Shown: in pieces, positions 16,435-25,432 of the stretch
Layout of the letters: each line of letters begins with the position of its first letter
Position numbering within the stretch: position 1 is the stretch's first letter
NCBI RefSeq assembly: GCF_001942345.1
Contig: NZ_MKKI01000005.1
Coordinates: 1 to 64,000, forward strand
DNA: 64,000 bases
Source: Corynebacterium sp. CNJ-954
Lineage (GTDB): Bacteria; Actinomycetota; Actinomycetes; Mycobacteriales; Mycobacteriaceae
Reading direction: 5' to 3'
Position numbers and translations under genes: made by a program
The notes under the pieces: generated by a model
Seen by the model: the letters and a program-made list of their open reading frames with translations, nothing else
What the model was told of the DNA's origin: nothing
The model's database searches: none

Positions 16435-18141
16435 TTACTGTGTCGTGTCCTCGTCCTCGACGTCGGTGTCCTCAGGCTCGGTCCGAGCAGCCTGTCCCCC
16501 GTCACCGGCGACCACCTCAGTCTCCCCAGCCTCGTCAGCATCTTCAGCTTCACCGGGGACGGCGTCGTCCACATCTTCTCCGGAGTCCCCGGCGCCTTCG
16601 GCATCGTCCGGCCCAGTCGAGCCGATCCCGGCGTCGGCGTCTGCGCCAGCCGCCGCATCCGTCTCGTCCTTCTCGTCCGTGTCGTCCGTGTCGTCCTTCG
16701 CGTCCGTGTCGTCCTGTGCATCGGGCTCCTCCGCCTCAGCGGCGCTCCCGGTGTCCCCGATATCCTTAGCGTCCGCAGCGTCCGCGTCCTGGACCTCCGG
16801 GTCCGCGAACTCCTCCCACTCGTCGTCATCGGAGCCGTCTCCGGGGTCCGCCGCATCTCCACCGGCGGTCTCCGTGACCCGGGCTCCCCGTCTCGACACC
16901 CACGCAAACACGACAAGAGCAGGCATCACGATCCAGCAGGCGAATACCAAGGGGGTCAGCCACAGCAGCGGCCCGGCCGAACCGTAGACGCCCAGCGTCC
17001 CCCCGGCCGCGAGACTCAGCAGGAGGCCCAGAACGCCCGATGCCACACCTGCGCCGAGAGCCGTGAACACCGGCGACTCCACGAATGTGCGTGCGGCGAA
17101 GAACCGGTAGACGATCACCAGTGCGATCAACGCCGGAACGACAAGGAGCAGTTCGCCGAGCGGCAGACCGGAATGAGGCACCGCCGCCAACACGGGCAAC
17201 GGCGGCAGATTCGCGTTCGTCACGGCAAAGAGCGATGCCGACGCATCGCCGACGTGCATCTCGCTTCCCATCAGAACGCCGGATGCGCCGACTGCCAGAT
17301 TCGGGAGATAGAGAACGGACAGGACACTCAGACCGATCTTGCCCCAGGCATCGGGCGCAATCGAGTAGGCGTCCACCAGAACCGACATATTGAGGAGCAG
17401 TTGGACCAGGGCCGCCACCAGTCCCGCGGTAAGCATCCACCTGACGAAAGAACCTGCCAGTCGCGCCGCCTCCACCGGCCAGGTCGGCAGGCCCCGACGA
17501 AGCAGCAGCGCCCGCCAAATCTTCGGGCCCAGTCCCAACACGAACACGAAGCCGTTCAGGAGAGCAGTCGACAACAGGGCGACCGCCAGGTTCGGAGGAG
17601 TGACGGCGAAGACATGGGACGCGTCCCAGAGCACCAACCACGCGAGGACGGTGAGCACCATCGGGACCACGACAGCCAGGACACCGAAGACCCTGATGTT
17701 ACGGACCGTGATCTGTGTGCCGCAGGTTCGGCGGACCCTCCGCGAATGAACCAGCACGATCAGTGCCGCAGGTAGCAGAGGGACAATACCGAGTTGCGCC
17801 CCGGTGAACCCGACCGGCGCCAGATTGGCGACCATCCAGAAGGACCCCACCATCGCCGGGACTGCGGTGAAGGTCTCCCCGATCCCGATGAGGACGGCGA
17901 GGGCGATGGCGACAGCCAAGGTGACCGCGTGGCTGACCAGGACCGTCGGCGCGAACCGACGGATATGCGGCCCCCACAGTGCCCACCAGGACGACAGCTT
18001 CCCACGGACCCCGCGGGACTCACCCGCCGGCGCGGCCGCACCGTCTGCCGCATCGACACCCGCAGTGCCCTGCCTACCGGTCGCCGGGCGCGCGGAGGCG
18101 TCAGTGGCGCGGGACGGGACCCGCCCGTTCTCCCCTGCCAC
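16435..18141 (-). CDS. perM: PerM-like integral membrane protein (DUF6350)
   Basis: 568 residues. After a polar N-terminus (about 1-60) there are about nine or ten hydrophobic segments between 60 and 420, starting near APTVLVSHAVTLAVAIALAV. The last 130 or so residues are an extreme acidic, low-complexity tail made of repeated D/E/A/T units such as DDTDAKDDTDDTDEKDETD. The gene immediately precedes purN-purH, as Rv0955 (PerM, needed for cell division during chronic infection and linked to FtsB stability) does in M. tuberculosis. I assign it by position and topology. The acidic tail is much longer than I would expect and is probably cytoplasmic or wall-facing; its role is unknown. Twelve bases separate it from purN. 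Confidence 0.78.
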   Translation of the reverse strand: MAGENGRVPSRATDASARPATGRQGTAGVDAADGAAAPAGESRGVRGKLSSWWALWGPHIRRFAPTVLVSHAVTLAVAIALAVLIGIGETFTAVPAMVGSFWMVANLAPVGFTGAQLGIVPLLPAALIVLVHSRRVRRTCGTQITVRNIRVFGVLAVVVPMVLTVLAWLVLWDASHVFAVTPPNLAVALLSTALLNGFVFVLGLGPKIWRALLLRRGLPTWPVEAARLAGSFVRWMLTAGLVAALVQLLLNMSVLVDAYSIAPDAWGKIGLSVLSVLYLPNLAVGASGVLMGSEMHVGDASASLFAVTNANLPPLPVLAAVPHSGLPLGELLLVVPALIALVIVYRFFAARTFVESPVFTALGAGVASGVLGLLLSLAAGGTLGVYGSAGPLLWLTPLVFACWIVMPALVVFAWVSRRGARVTETAGGDAADPGDGSDDDEWEEFADPEVQDADAADAKDIGDTGSAAEAEEPDAQDDTDAKDDTDDTDEKDETDAAAGADADAGIGSTGPDDAEGAGDSGEDVDDAVPGEAEDADEAGETEVVAGDGGQAARTEPEDTDVEDEDTTQ

Positions 18142-18579
18142 GAACCGCTCGGTGCCTGTGGCCGACGCTGTCGCACCACGATTCGAGTCGCGGCGCCGAG
18201 CATCCGGACCCCGGCGGTCCGCGGCGGGGCCGTTGTCGTCTCGAAGTCGGTCGCTGGGATTCGTTACTCACCTGTCCCATTGTGCACAACGCGGCCTCAC
18301 TGACCCGGGAGGCACGCCCACTCAGGAGCGTTACATCACACCTACCCCCGCCACACCCGTCACACACCGCCCGTGACCTGCTCGTTATGAAAGACTGCCC
18401 GGCAACACCCCCCTCGCCGCCCGATCTCACCGATATAGATTCGTGATCTTTTTCGCGAAGTGGCTTGCCCGAGACGGGGCATGCCGATAGAGTTGCGACT
18501 CGTTGATAACGATCCGGTCACGATTTGAGACCGATCAGATGACGGCACGACGGCAAGACTACGGAGAGGTTCACTGAGA
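18142..18579 (+). promoter_or_regulatory. Intergenic region with the M23 peptidase promoter
   Basis: 438 bases between the divergent perM and M23 genes. A good promoter is TTGCCC at 18465-18470, 17 bases, then TAGAGT at 18488-18493. It would give an 80-base leader. TCGTTGATAACGA at 18500-18512 is a palindrome (arms TCGTT/AACGA) at the expected transcription start, a possible operator. I looked for a ydaO (c-di-AMP) riboswitch, common before cell-wall hydrolases, and did not see its core. The rest shows nothing I can name. Confidence 0.45.
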
Positions 18580-19332
18580 ATGACTGTTGCACGGCGAGGC
18601 GGGTCCCACCGCAAACTGGACACCGCTGCCAAGCGTCGCATGGCGTTCGTCGCAATCGCCGCCACCGGCGTTGCCGCGGCAGGAGCCACCGGAGCAGGCG
18701 CCGCCACCGTGCACCAGTCCTCCGAGCAGGACGGTCAGGACGCCGGGGACATCTCCCTGGCCGCCAACACCGAACTCCTCGCCCAGGGCGCCGAGGGCAG
18801 TGCCGCCGGCGCGGACGTCGAGACCGCCGCAGCACAGATCCTGGCACTGCCGCAGACCACCCAGATCGAGAACCTCTCCGGCCAGCTGTCGAGCGCCCTG
18901 GAGTTCGACGCCGAGCGCGCAGCCGCCGATATGCTCTCCCGCGCACCGGAGGTCGTCAAGCCCGCCGAGGGCAGCTACACCTCCCCCTTCGCCATGCGCT
19001 GGGGCACCATGCACAAGGGCATCGACATCGCCAACGCCCTCGGCACCCCGATCGTCGCCGCCATGGCCGGCACCGTGATCGACGCGGGCCCCGCCTCCGG
19101 GTTCGGCAACTGGGTCCGCATCAAGCACGACGACGGCACCATCACCGTCTACGGACACATGTCCACCATCGACGTCTCCGTCGGCCAGGAGGTCCAGGCC
19201 GGCCAGAAGATCGCTGGCATCGGCAGCGAGGGTTTCTCCACCGGCCCGCACGTCCACTTCGAGGTCTACCCCACCGAGGGCAACGCCGTGGACCCGGTGC
19301 CGTGGCTCCGCGAGCGCGGCGTCGAGCTCTAA
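18580..19332 (+). CDS. Secreted or anchored M23 (LytM-type) peptidoglycan endopeptidase
   Basis: 250 residues. A basic N-terminus and one hydrophobic stretch (about 21-43, AFVAIAATGVAAAGATGAG) form a signal peptide or anchor. Residues 45-125 are a helical, alanine-rich linker. The LytM domain (126-250) has the zinc ligands His145 and Asp149 in MHKGIDIA and His224/His226 in GPHVHFEV, so it should be catalytically active. It would cut cross-bridges in peptidoglycan outside the membrane. The ATG is 14 bases after GGAGAGG. The homologue in C. glutamicum lies in the same place between pcrA and the pur genes. It has its own promoter and a strong terminator. Confidence 0.9.
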   Translation: MTVARRGGSHRKLDTAAKRRMAFVAIAATGVAAAGATGAGAATVHQSSEQDGQDAGDISLAANTELLAQGAEGSAAGADVETAAAQILALPQTTQIENLSGQLSSALEFDAERAAADMLSRAPEVVKPAEGSYTSPFAMRWGTMHKGIDIANALGTPIVAAMAGTVIDAGPASGFGNWVRIKHDDGTITVYGHMSTIDVSVGQEVQAGQKIAGIGSEGFSTGPHVHFEVYPTEGNAVDPVPWLRERGVEL

Positions 19333-19365
19333 CTCTCCTCCCCCGTCATCAACACCGGGTGAACA

Positions 19366-19405
19366 CCCGCTGTCGGACCGTCCCCACGGTCGGACAGCGG
19401 GTTTT
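19366..19405 (+). terminator. Strong intrinsic terminator after the M23 peptidase gene
   Basis: CCCGCTGTC/GACAGCGGG with an inner GACCGT/ACGGTC extension, followed by TTTT. It separates the M23 gene from the convergent pcrA and may serve both strands. Confidence 0.88.
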
Positions 19406-19407
19406 CT

Positions 19408-19434
19408 GTATCTTCGGTATCTTCGGTATCTTCG
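19408..19434. repeat. Three tandem copies of a 9-bp unit
   Basis: GTATCTTCG occurs three times head-to-tail between the terminator and the pcrA stop codon. It is not in a gene on either strand. It looks like a short slippage repeat that could vary between strains. Confidence 0.9.
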
Positions 19435-19440
19435 GTCCAC

Positions 19441-22224
19441 CTACAGCTTCTCCATCGGCACACCGCCGATGAGCATGAGCCGGACGGTACCGTTGCTGCC
19501 GAAGTCGATCATCACGGTCGCACGAACGCCCTGACCGTCGACGCTCTTGACGGTGCCGAGCCCGTACTTGTCGTGGTTGACCCGGTCGCCGACCTCAAGT
19601 TCGAGCTGCTTACCCGACGACCGCAGCGCGCCCGAGGACCGTGACGGTCCGGAAGACGACTTCTTCGGGGAACTGCGCCGGGACGTCCCCGCCGAGGACC
19701 ACCCGCCACCGAAACTGGTGCCGTCGGCGTACCCGCCCGACGACCCCCAGCTGTCCGACCATGCCGGAGCCGGTTCCTCCCGGATCCAGTCCACGAGATC
19801 ACCGGGAATCTCACCGAGGAACCGGGACGGCGGATTGTTCTGCGGCGTACCCCAGCTGGACCGGGTCATCGCCCGGGTGAGGTAGAGCCGCTTCCTGGCC
19901 CGGGTGATACCGACATACGCCAGTCGACGTTCCTCGGACAGTTCCGTCGGATCGCCGAGCGCCCGCATGTGCGGGAACTGGCCGTCCTCCCACCCGGTCA
20001 GGAAGACCACCGGGAACTCCAGACCCTTGGCGGTGTGGAGGGTCATCAACGTCACCATGTCCTGTTCCTCGGCGGGGATCTGGTCGGCGTCGGCGACAAG
20101 GCTGACCCGTTCAAGGAACGCCTGCAGGCTCCCCGGCTCCGGTTCCCCCTCCGCCAGAACAGCGTCCTCTGCAGCGTCCTCTGCCGCCCCGGAGGCGCCT
20201 CCGCTACCCTCGGCGTCCAGCGATGTAGACGACGTAGACGACATAGACGACGAAGACGACGAAGGCATCGCTTCGTACGCGGCGAGGTTCGCCGCCTCCT
20301 GGGAGAACTCGTGGCCCACGGAGACCAGCTCATTGAGGTTGTCGAGCCGGGTCCCGTCCTGCGGATCATTCGATGACTCGAGTTCCGAGGCATAAGACGT
20401 CGCGTCGAGGACGGCGCGCACAATCGCACCGACGTCCGGGATCCCCAGTGACTCCCCGTCCGACGTACGCATGACCGCGGACTCGGTCTCCGCCCGCAGC
20501 GCGTCCATCATCTCAAGGAATCCCGCGATGGCGTTACGTCCCCGGGCACTGAGCCCCGGCACCTCACCGCGCCCAGCCGCGGCCAGACCGTCCGCGAAAC
20601 TCACGCCGACGTTCTCTGCGTGCACCCGCACCTGCGACAACGCCCGGTCGCCGATGCCCCGGCGCGGAGTGTTGATGATACGTCGCAGCCCCATCGTGTC
20701 ATCGGGGTTGTCGAGGACCTTGAGGTAGGCGACGATGTCCCGGATCTCCTTACGCTCGTAGAAGCGCGTCCCGCCGACAACGCGGTACGGCAGTCCGGAG
20801 CGCACCAGAACGTCCTCGACCACACGGGACGAATTGTTCGTCCGGTACATCACCGCGATGTCACCGTAGGAGGCGTCCCCCCGGTCGACGAGTTCGTCCA
20901 CCGTCTGTGCGATGAACCTGGCCTCGTCGTGCTCATTGTCGGCGACATATCCACCGATCAGTGGCCCGTCACCGGAGTCGGTCCACAGGTTCTTGTCCCG
21001 TCGGCCCTGGTTCCGGGCGATCACCGCATTGGCCGCGGAGAGGATGTTCTGGGTGGAACGGTAGTTCTGCTCCAACAGGATGGTGCGCGCATGGGGGTAG
21101 TCGCGCTCGAACTCCTCGATATTGCGCACCGTCGCCCCACGGAATGCGTAGATGGACTGGTCCGCGTCACCGACGACACAGAGTTCCCCGGGCGCGGTGC
21201 CGCTCTCACCGGCGCTGCCGTCTCCACCGTCCCCACCGACCAGCGTGGACACCAGCACGTACTGGGCATGGTTGGTGTCCTGGTACTCGTCGACGAGGAT
21301 ATGCCGGAACCGACGACGGTAATGGTCGGCGATACCGCGGTTGTTCCTCAGCAGACCGACGACCTCCCCGATGAGGTCGTCGAAGTCCACGGCGTTCGCC
21401 TGACGGAGCCGGACCTGGTAGTCGCGGTACACCTGCGCGATGGTCTCACGGTGACGGTTACCGTCCTCCTGGGCCTCACGGAGAGCCTCCTCCGGCCCCT
21501 GGAGCTCATTCTTCCAGTTCGAGATCACACTCAGCACCGCTCGCGGCGCGAACTCCTTGGCGTCCAGGCTCCGGTCCCGCAGGATCATGGTGACCAGACG
21601 CTTCATGTCGTCCGAGTCATAGATCGTGAAGTTCGAGTTCAGTCCCTCGACAAGCTGCGCATTGGCGCGAAGGATGCGCACGCACACCGAGTGGAACGTC
21701 GCCACCCACATACGTTCAGCGGCCGGCCCCACGAGACCGCTGATGCGTTCACGCATCTCTGCGGCAGCCTTGTTCGTGAAGGTGATCGCCAGGACCTGCC
21801 AGGGTGCCACGCCCCCGGCCAGCAGCCATGCGATACGTCGGGTCAACACACTGGTCTTCCCCGAACCCGCTCCCGCGACGATGAGCAGTGGAGAGCCCGA
21901 ATGGGTGACCGCCTCACGCTGTGCGGGGTTCAGTCCCTCGAGCAACTGGTCCCGGGTCTGGGCGCTCATCACCCGTCCCGGCGCGTCACCACCGGACGAC
22001 GGCGCCGTCTGCCCCTGTGCCTTCACCGGAGGCGCATAAGGCAACGGGGCGAGATGAGACGCCGTCTCCGACATCTCGGCGAGCACGGCTGCCGCGTCCT
22101 CCGGGGGCTGGTCGTCCTCGTCGGGCGGTGGTTCCCACAGGCCGTCCTGACCGTCCCACGGCCCCGTCGCGGGTTCCTCGGGGAGGGGGATCTGGTCGAA
22201 GGGGTCGGATTGGCCCGGATTCAC
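19441..22224 (-). CDS. pcrA: ATP-dependent DNA helicase PcrA/UvrD
   Basis: 927 residues, longer than the usual 720-820. All superfamily 1A motifs are present: Walker A GAGSGKT (118-124), DEYQDTNHAQYVL, QNYRSTQNIL, GDADQSIYAFRGA and the C-terminal GLEFPVVFLTGWEDGQFP. The last 50 residues form the Tudor-like domain (VGDRVNHDKYGLGTVKSV) that contacts RNA polymerase. The protein is a 3'-5' helicase in repair and transcription-replication conflict. Two unusual stretches are an acidic, proline-rich N-terminal extension of about 95 residues and a serine/alanine/glutamate-rich insertion before the last motifs. The start is a GTG with AGGAGAA upstream. The gene diverges from chorismate mutase. Confidence 0.95.
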   Translation of the reverse strand: MNPGQSDPFDQIPLPEEPATGPWDGQDGLWEPPPDEDDQPPEDAAAVLAEMSETASHLAPLPYAPPVKAQGQTAPSSGGDAPGRVMSAQTRDQLLEGLNPAQREAVTHSGSPLLIVAGAGSGKTSVLTRRIAWLLAGGVAPWQVLAITFTNKAAAEMRERISGLVGPAAERMWVATFHSVCVRILRANAQLVEGLNSNFTIYDSDDMKRLVTMILRDRSLDAKEFAPRAVLSVISNWKNELQGPEEALREAQEDGNRHRETIAQVYRDYQVRLRQANAVDFDDLIGEVVGLLRNNRGIADHYRRRFRHILVDEYQDTNHAQYVLVSTLVGGDGGDGSAGESGTAPGELCVVGDADQSIYAFRGATVRNIEEFERDYPHARTILLEQNYRSTQNILSAANAVIARNQGRRDKNLWTDSGDGPLIGGYVADNEHDEARFIAQTVDELVDRGDASYGDIAVMYRTNNSSRVVEDVLVRSGLPYRVVGGTRFYERKEIRDIVAYLKVLDNPDDTMGLRRIINTPRRGIGDRALSQVRVHAENVGVSFADGLAAAGRGEVPGLSARGRNAIAGFLEMMDALRAETESAVMRTSDGESLGIPDVGAIVRAVLDATSYASELESSNDPQDGTRLDNLNELVSVGHEFSQEAANLAAYEAMPSSSSSSMSSTSSTSLDAEGSGGASGAAEDAAEDAVLAEGEPEPGSLQAFLERVSLVADADQIPAEEQDMVTLMTLHTAKGLEFPVVFLTGWEDGQFPHMRALGDPTELSEERRLAYVGITRARKRLYLTRAMTRSSWGTPQNNPPSRFLGEIPGDLVDWIREEPAPAWSDSWGSSGGYADGTSFGGGWSSAGTSRRSSPKKSSSGPSRSSGALRSSGKQLELEVGDRVNHDKYGLGTVKSVDGQGVRATVMIDFGSNGTVRLMLIGGVPMEKL

Positions 22225-22292
22225 TGTCGCGTTCTCCTGTCGGTAGGGGTCATGTTCACCCTACAACCCCGTACGGACGTAGAATCATGGCC

Positions 22293-22586
22293 ATGACGAA
22301 CGACATGGAGTTCTCCAGCGGGACCGATGATCCGTTGTCCGACGCCCAGATCCAGGATTACCGTAAGGAGATCAACGAGCTGGACCGGACGATCATCGAC
22401 GCGGTCAAGCGCCGTTCGGAGATCTCGAAGCTGATCGGACGGACCAGGACGGCCTCCGGGGGGACGAAACTGGTGTACTCACGGGAGACCGCCATCCTCA
22501 ACCAGTTCCGCAACGAACTGGGCCCCGACGGAATCGCCATCGCGAACTCGCTGCTGCAGCTCGGCCGCGGTCGGCTCGGAGCCTGA
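22293..22586 (+). CDS. csm: Chorismate mutase (AroQ type)
   Basis: 97 residues. The helical AroQ core is IQDYRKEINELDRTIIDAVKRRSEIS, then LIGRTRTASGG and LVYSRETAILNQFRNELG, with the conserved Arg, Lys and Glu active-site positions. It converts chorismate to prephenate, the branch point to Phe and Tyr. In corynebacteria and mycobacteria this small enzyme is weakly active alone and is activated by DAHP synthase, using its C-terminus (here GRGRLGA). An earlier ATG at 22287 is in frame, but TAGAAT at 22280-22285 sits seven bases before 22293. I therefore prefer 22293 as a leaderless start. It is convergent with the next gene, two bases apart. Confidence 0.9.
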   Translation: MTNDMEFSSGTDDPLSDAQIQDYRKEINELDRTIIDAVKRRSEISKLIGRTRTASGGTKLVYSRETAILNQFRNELGPDGIAIANSLLQLGRGRLGA

Positions 22587-22588
22587 CC

Positions 22589-23407
22589 TCAGGCCATCCG
22601 GAACCCCGCGCCGACGCCGCCGGCGGCGTCCATCTCAGCGGCCACGGCGTCCCACGTCACCGCCATCACCGGCGAGTGCACAGGTCCCTGCAGCGGGGTG
22701 CGGCACGACGGGACACCGGCGAAGCCTCCGCTGAGGAGTCCGACGAGTCGGCCACCCGCGTACACCGGCGCTCCGGAGTCCCCGTGTGAGGAGCACACGT
22801 GCATCGCGAACCCGGAATCGGTGGTGAGCACGAGTGGTCCGCAGGTCGTGCCGGTCGCGATGCCGGTCTTACAGACCTGGGAGCCCTCGCCGGGCAACGG
22901 GCCGCCCACGCTACTGAGGACCGCCGCATTGTAGGAGTTGGTGACCTGCGCATTGTCATTCAACAGGATGATGCCGTTGTCCACTGCCCCACTACGTTGG
23001 AACGTACCGATGACGGTGCCCTCCGGGTCGTCGGCGGACCGGACCTCGTCACCGGCGACCCCGCAGTGGCCGGCTGTGACAGCTACTGCGTTGCCTGCGG
23101 CATCGTGTCCTGCAGCAGTCGTGGTGCACACCGAGGGCCCGACGATCAGGGGCGTCGACGGACCGACCAGTACCGACGGACGAGCCTGCTCAGCAGCGGC
23201 GGGGACGCCGGGTGAGCTGAAGTACTGCCCCTCGATGCGGTGCGGGCCCGGTTCCCCGGTGGCGGTGAGGACGTCGTCAACCACCTGCCCCACGGACGGA
23301 AGTGCGTTGGCTGCGGGTGCGGCCGTTGCCCCCGCGAGGACCGTGGCGGCGATCGCGACAGTGGCGACGGCCAGTCGGCGAAGTGACCGGAGGAGCATCT
23401 GAACCAC
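22589..23407 (-). CDS. Secreted trypsin-like serine protease (S1 family)
   Basis: 272 residues with a signal peptide (basic MVQMLLRSLRRL, hydrophobic core to about 30, probable cleavage near ANA at 33-35). The catalytic residues are visible: His114 in VTAGHCG, Asp143 in SGAVDNGIILL and Ser211 in SSHGDSGAPV. Cysteines near the active-site loops could form disulfides, as in secreted chymotrypsin-like enzymes. It is probably exported by Sec and acts outside the cell; the substrate is unknown. The start could be the GTG at 23407 or the ATG nine bases later. A homologue is found beside chorismate mutase in other corynebacteria. Confidence 0.88.
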   Translation of the reverse strand: MVQMLLRSLRRLAVATVAIAATVLAGATAAPAANALPSVGQVVDDVLTATGEPGPHRIEGQYFSSPGVPAAAEQARPSVLVGPSTPLIVGPSVCTTTAAGHDAAGNAVAVTAGHCGVAGDEVRSADDPEGTVIGTFQRSGAVDNGIILLNDNAQVTNSYNAAVLSSVGGPLPGEGSQVCKTGIATGTTCGPLVLTTDSGFAMHVCSSHGDSGAPVYAGGRLVGLLSGGFAGVPSCRTPLQGPVHSPVMAVTWDAVAAEMDAAGGVGAGFRMA

Positions 23408-23622
23408 ATCTTCTCTTGTGAGAGGCCGTGCCCGGATGCGGACACGTCACGTCAGTTTCTCCCGCCAGCCTATCCCCCCGCCGACGAATCGACCTGCAGA
23501 ACACCCTCCCCCGTTCGACCGTCACCCCCGTCGATCCCCGGTCTGGCGATGTGCGACACCACACGGAATGACTGTTTGTGCCCGGTGTCGTGAAAAACCA
23601 CATTCACATGACCATATAACCG

Positions 23623-23651
23623 TTGACTTCCCACACATTCCCACAGATACT
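23623..23651 (+). promoter_or_regulatory. fruR operon promoter
   Basis: TTGACT (23623-23628), 17 bases, then GATACT (23646-23651), close to the sigma-A consensus. The fruR ATG is six bases further on, so the mRNA should be leaderless. The A+T-rich stretch at 23590-23620 directly upstream is a likely operator site. Confidence 0.75.
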
Positions 23652-23657
23652 GGAGAC

Positions 23658-24437
23658 ATGTACGCGCCACAACGGCAGGACGTGATCGCCGGGGAGATCC
23701 AGGACCAGGGCGGCATCTCCGTGTCCGAACTCGCCGAACGCTACAGCGTCTCAGCCGAGACCATCCGCCGTGACCTCGACGTGCTCGAACGCCAGCAACG
23801 GGTCACCCGCGTCCACGGTGGTGCGGTGCCGTACCGGGTCCACAGCGGCAACGAGAACACCATCGCCGCACGGACCTCCTCCTCACGGGACGCCAAGGCG
23901 CGTATCGCCGCAGCCGCCGCCCGGCATTTCCCGCCGAACGGCGGCTCCGTCATCGTCGACTCGGGCACGACCACGGCCGTACTCAGCCACCACCTGGCCG
24001 AGCGCCCCGACCTGACGGTCGTCACCAACTCCGTGCTCCTGGCCTACCACCTGTCACTCGAGGTCCCCGCGTCCGTCCCCCACCGTCTCCACCTCGTCGG
24101 TGGCCGGGTCCGCGGCATCACCCAGTCCATCGTGGGGTCCGAGGCCGTCACGGCCCTGCGTGGACTGCGCGCGGACGTGGCCTTCCTCGGGGCGAACGGG
24201 ATAACCCCCGACTTCGGATTCTCCACGCCGGACCAGGCCGAAGCCCAGACGAAGTACGCGATGACCGAAGCTGCCCGAAGACGGATAGCGCTGGTCGACC
24301 AGGCGAAACTCGGGGAAGAGCTCCTGTGTTCCTTCGCCGGCACCGCTGACATCGACCTGCTCATCACCGACGCTCCACCCGACCACCCCGTCATCACAGG
24401 CCTACGACACGAAGGAATGGACGTGATTCACACGTGA
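23658..24437 (+). CDS. fruR: DeoR-family repressor of the fructose operon
   Basis: 259 residues. An N-terminal winged helix, MYAPQRQDVIAGEIQDQGGI, then SVSELAERYSVSAETIRRDL and RVHGGAV, is the DeoR signature. The C-terminal sugar-phosphate sensor domain has IVDSGTTTAVLSHHL, then ADVAFLGANGI and the terminal INTDAPP-like LLITDAPPDHP. It probably represses the downstream fruK-fruA genes and is released by fructose 1-phosphate or fructose 1,6-bisphosphate, as for corynebacterial FruR and SugR. The stop overlaps the fruK GTG by four bases. A long upstream in-frame extension is rejected because the promoter lies in it. Confidence 0.87.
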   Translation: MYAPQRQDVIAGEIQDQGGISVSELAERYSVSAETIRRDLDVLERQQRVTRVHGGAVPYRVHSGNENTIAARTSSSRDAKARIAAAAARHFPPNGGSVIVDSGTTTAVLSHHLAERPDLTVVTNSVLLAYHLSLEVPASVPHRLHLVGGRVRGITQSIVGSEAVTALRGLRADVAFLGANGITPDFGFSTPDQAEAQTKYAMTEAARRRIALVDQAKLGEELLCSFAGTADIDLLITDAPPDHPVITGLRHEGMDVIHT

Positions 24438-25432
24438 TCATCACCGTCACCCCCAACCCCAGCATCGACCGCACCCAGCGGCTTCCCGCCCCCCTGGACG
24501 TCGGTGGGGTCAACCGGGTCGTCGCCGGTACCGACCAGGCCGGCGGTAAAGGTGTCAATGTCGCCACCGTGATCCACTACGCCGGTGACGACGTCTTCGC
24601 CGTGGTCCCCGCCGACTCCGGCGGAGACTTCGCCGAGCTGCTCCGCGCGGGGGACATTCCGGTGCGTTTCGTCGGAGGCAGCAGTGTCAGGGTGAACCTC
24701 ACCCTCACCGACGGCGACGGCGTGACCACCAAGATCAACTCGCCCGGCGACTCCTCCACCGACGGCCGGGCCCTGGCTGAGGCCGTCGACCAGACACTCT
24801 CCGACGTGTCCGGCCAGGGGGTCCCCGGCCCCCACTGGCTGGTGCTCGCCGGATCCCTCCCTCCCGGATTCCCTGACGACTGGTACGCACGGATGACCGC
24901 CACCGCCCACGAACAGGGATTCCGCGTCGCGGTCGACACCTCCGACGCCGCGCTCGCCGCCCTGGTCGATCTCTCAGACCGTAATCCCGCTGCTGCACCG
25001 GACCTCATCAAGCCGAACTCCCACGAACTGGCCCAGATCGTCGGTGGCGACGGCGACGCCATGGAGCAGGCCGCAGGCGACGGTGACCTCTCAGCCGTCG
25101 TCGAGGCGGCATCGGCGCTGATCGACCGCGGCTTCGGAGCCGCCCTCGTGTCACTCGGCGCGGCCGGCGCCCTGCTCGTCACCCGCGACGACGTGGACGG
25201 CACCACCGGGTCCTGGTTCTGTCCGAGTCCCGCCGTCACCGCGGTGTCCACCGTCGGCGCCGGGGACTCGACACTCGCCGGATACGTGATCGGGGCGGTC
25301 CGTGGAAAGGACGCGCCGGAGAGGCTCGCCCTCGCCGTCGCCCACGGATCCACTGCGGTCACCCTGCCCGGGACCACCCTCCCCCGACCCGACGACCTTC
25401 CCACCGCCCTCCCCGAAGCAAGGAGAGTATGA
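24434..25432 (+). CDS. fruK: 1-phosphofructokinase
   Basis: 332 residues, PfkB/ribokinase fold. The N-terminus IITVTPNPSIDRTQRL and the glycine-rich AGGKGVNVATVIHYAG bind the sugar phosphate. IKPNSHELAQIVG and the C-terminal GAGDSTLAGYVIG carry the anion hole and catalytic Asp. It phosphorylates fructose 1-phosphate, made by the PTS permease downstream, to fructose 1,6-bisphosphate. The start is GTG, overlapping the fruR stop (GTGA). The last codons overlap the fruA ATG (ATGA). The three genes form one translationally coupled operon. Confidence 0.94.
   Translation: MIITVTPNPSIDRTQRLPAPLDVGGVNRVVAGTDQAGGKGVNVATVIHYAGDDVFAVVPADSGGDFAELLRAGDIPVRFVGGSSVRVNLTLTDGDGVTTKINSPGDSSTDGRALAEAVDQTLSDVSGQGVPGPHWLVLAGSLPPGFPDDWYARMTATAHEQGFRVAVDTSDAALAALVDLSDRNPAAAPDLIKPNSHELAQIVGGDGDAMEQAAGDGDLSAVVEAASALIDRGFGAALVSLGAAGALLVTRDDVDGTTGSWFCPSPAVTAVSTVGAGDSTLAGYVIGAVRGKDAPERLALAVAHGSTAVTLPGTTLPRPDDLPTALPEARRV

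Noticed and set aside
18304..18579. Possible ydaO (c-di-AMP) riboswitch before the M23 gene
   Set aside because: The conserved core was not found.
20620..22296. 558-codon open frame opposite pcrA
   Set aside because: Antisense shadow; no recognisable domain and low-complexity composition.
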